A program made the translations under genes and the position numbers. Shown piece after piece: positions 29,845 through 30,738 of a stretch of 30,738 nucleotides of DNA. Where the stretch lies: NCBI GenBank assembly GCA_027575805.1, contig JANBPU010000194.1:1-30738 (forward strand), in the 5' to 3' direction. The DNA comes from Mycoemilia scoparia. Taxonomy: Eukaryota; Kickxellomycota; Kickxellomycetes; Kickxellales; Kickxellaceae. Positions within the stretch are counted from its first letter, which is position 1; each line of letters begins with the position of its first letter. Under the pieces are notes generated by a model, which was not told the origin of the DNA, ran no database searches, and saw only the letters and a list, made by a program, of their open reading frames with translations.

Positions 29845-29917
29845 TGGGATCTCGGTGGATCGAACACCGGACCTTAAGAACTTCAGTCTCACGCTCTCCC
29901 AGCTGAGCTAAGATCCC
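29845..29917 (-). tRNA. tRNA-Phe (GAA)
   Basis: 73 nt, no intron. Acceptor GGGATCT/AGATCCC pairs fully. The D arm is GCTC-AGCTGGGA-GAGC. The anticodon stem TGAGA/TCTTA closes the loop CTGAAGT with anticodon GAA (29884-29882). The variable loop is AGGTC and the T arm CGGTG-TTCGATC-CACCG. The body closely follows the yeast tRNA-Phe pattern. A T-run terminator follows, and tRNA-Ala lies 16 bp upstream. Confidence 0.93.
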
Positions 29918-29933
29918 AAAGAAGAAGAAGTTG

Positions 29934-30006
29934 TGGAGAACCTGGGCATCGATCCCAGTGCCTCGCCCATGCTAAGGGCGCGCTCTACCATTTGAGCTAG
30001 ATCCCC
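29934..30006 (-). tRNA. tRNA-Ala (AGC)
   Basis: 73 nt, no intron. The D arm is GCTC-AAATGGTA-GAGC. The anticodon stem is CGCCC/GGGCG with loop TTAGCAT, anticodon AGC (29973-29971). The T arm is CTGGG-ATCGATG-CCCAG, typical of tRNA-Ala. The acceptor GGGGATC/GTTCTCC has the alanine identity pair G3-U70 but also a U6-U67 mismatch. No run of four T separates it from tRNA-Phe 16 bp downstream. Confidence 0.9.
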
Positions 30007-30007
30007 C

Positions 30008-30738
30008 ATATCACAACTGATCTCTCCACAGCAAACAGCCATTATCCCAGGCAGGTCGATCAAGGATGCCATCTTCAATGTCCTTGCAGCCAAACAACTA
30101 GTGGATCTCAAAAAACAGTCTGCGGCCTTTCTCTTTCTCGACCAGGCTAAGGCCTATGATAGAGTTTCCCAGGCCCTTCTCTTTCCACTTCTTCACAACT
30201 ATGGCTTACCCACCCAGCTCATTGATATGATCAAGGCCCTGTACAATACTGCTCAATCAGTCGTGATGGTAAATGGCCAAGACTCTAAGCCTTTTAGGAT
30301 TGCCAATGGAGTCAGACAAGGTGATGCACTCTCATGTACTTTATTCGTAATGGTCATGGAACTCCTCGGTTGCGCACTCCTCCACTACCTTCCTAAACAG
30401 GCCTTCTTAACACTCAACAACACTACTCTTACTCATGGATATTATATGGACGATACTGTGGTCTTCCTTTCTTCTCTTGACTACTATCCCCAACTCCAAG
30501 GGGCCCTTGACACTTACTGCCTAGGTACAAATGCAGCCTTCAACATCTCCAAGACCGAGCTCCTTCTCTCTAGCTCCCATGACCAACAGCCAAATCCCAA
30601 CTGCCCGCTTAGGCCAGTTGCTAATGGCATCCCAATCAGGTTCTTAGGAAGTTATATTGGTAACAAGCTCAACTACAAAGCACTTGCAGACCAGTTCATC
30701 GAAAACACACTGATGCATGCTAGGAATATAGCATCAAT
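30008..30738 (+). mobile_element. Non-LTR retrotransposon (LINE) reverse transcriptase, 5'-truncated and cut by window end
   Basis: One open frame (phase of codon 30014) runs to the window edge. The first recognisable residues, ISPQQTAIIPGRSIKDAIFN, are the block that precedes motif A in L1-like reverse transcriptases. Then come motif A LFLDQAKAYDRVS (catalytic Asp at 30140), motif B NGVRQGDALSCTLF (from 30305) and motif C YMDD (30443-30454), followed by ISKTELLL and a FLGSYIG segment. The endonuclease domain and the N-terminal part of the RT are absent, so this is a truncated copy. The catalytic residues are intact in the part seen. The coding homology begins within about 15 bp of the tRNA-Ala 5' end. 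Whether the 3' end is intact lies outside the window. Confidence 0.9.

Noticed and set aside
29703..29906. 67-aa frame running into the tRNA-Phe gene
   Set aside because: Its C-terminal third is the tRNA sequence read antisense.

Overview
The window looks like nuclear DNA of a fungus. The evidence is a fungal Nur1/Mug154-type nuclear-rim protein, a yeast-type Srp40 C-terminus, a PPxY alpha-arrestin, a COA4-type twin CX9C protein, short GT-AG introns (88, 119 and 88 nt), pyrimidine-rich leaders before several starts, and two F-box/LRR-like genes. An early-diverging lineage (Mucoromycota or Zoopagomycota type) is my guess; nothing in the window fixes the genus. Most genes are uninterrupted. Only SRP40 and NUR1 need introns.

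Left part (1-9600): a mitochondrial J-domain membrane protein (+) converges on a COA4-like cytochrome oxidase assembly factor (-). A small secreted protein (+) follows, then SRP40/Nopp140 (-, two exons) and NUR1 (-, three exons). Intergenic stretches are 0.5-1.7 kb.

Middle (9600-19350): a SulP-family anion transporter with a C-terminal STAS domain (+), an unrecognised 141-aa membrane protein (+), a 747-aa F-box/LRR-like protein (-) and a full-length AMP deaminase with all catalytic motifs (-). A gene-poor stretch of about 4.2 kb then separates AMP deaminase from a divergently transcribed alpha-arrestin (+, 23519-25822). The last ~600 nt of this stretch contain no ATG, as expected for a long scanned leader.

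Right part (26300-30738): a second F-box protein (-), about 2 kb of AT-rich DNA without genes, then tRNA-Ala(AGC) and tRNA-Phe(GAA) in tandem only 16 bp apart. A 5'-truncated LINE reverse transcriptase begins within a few bases of the tRNA-Ala 5' end and runs off the window.

The most unusual layer is a family of six short inverted-repeat elements (about 80-135 bp) between 12.3 and 26.1 kb. They share an arm containing TTTTTGAAGGG and, in five of six, a core like CATTTGGCTGTGATTG. Four lie in 3' flanks of genes, one only 8 bp after the AMP deaminase stop codon. Two copies have identical length and are bounded by matching 4-bp direct repeats, so they look like MITEs. The genes do not form one pathway; the layout is ordinary fungal housekeeping plus transposon-derived sequence.
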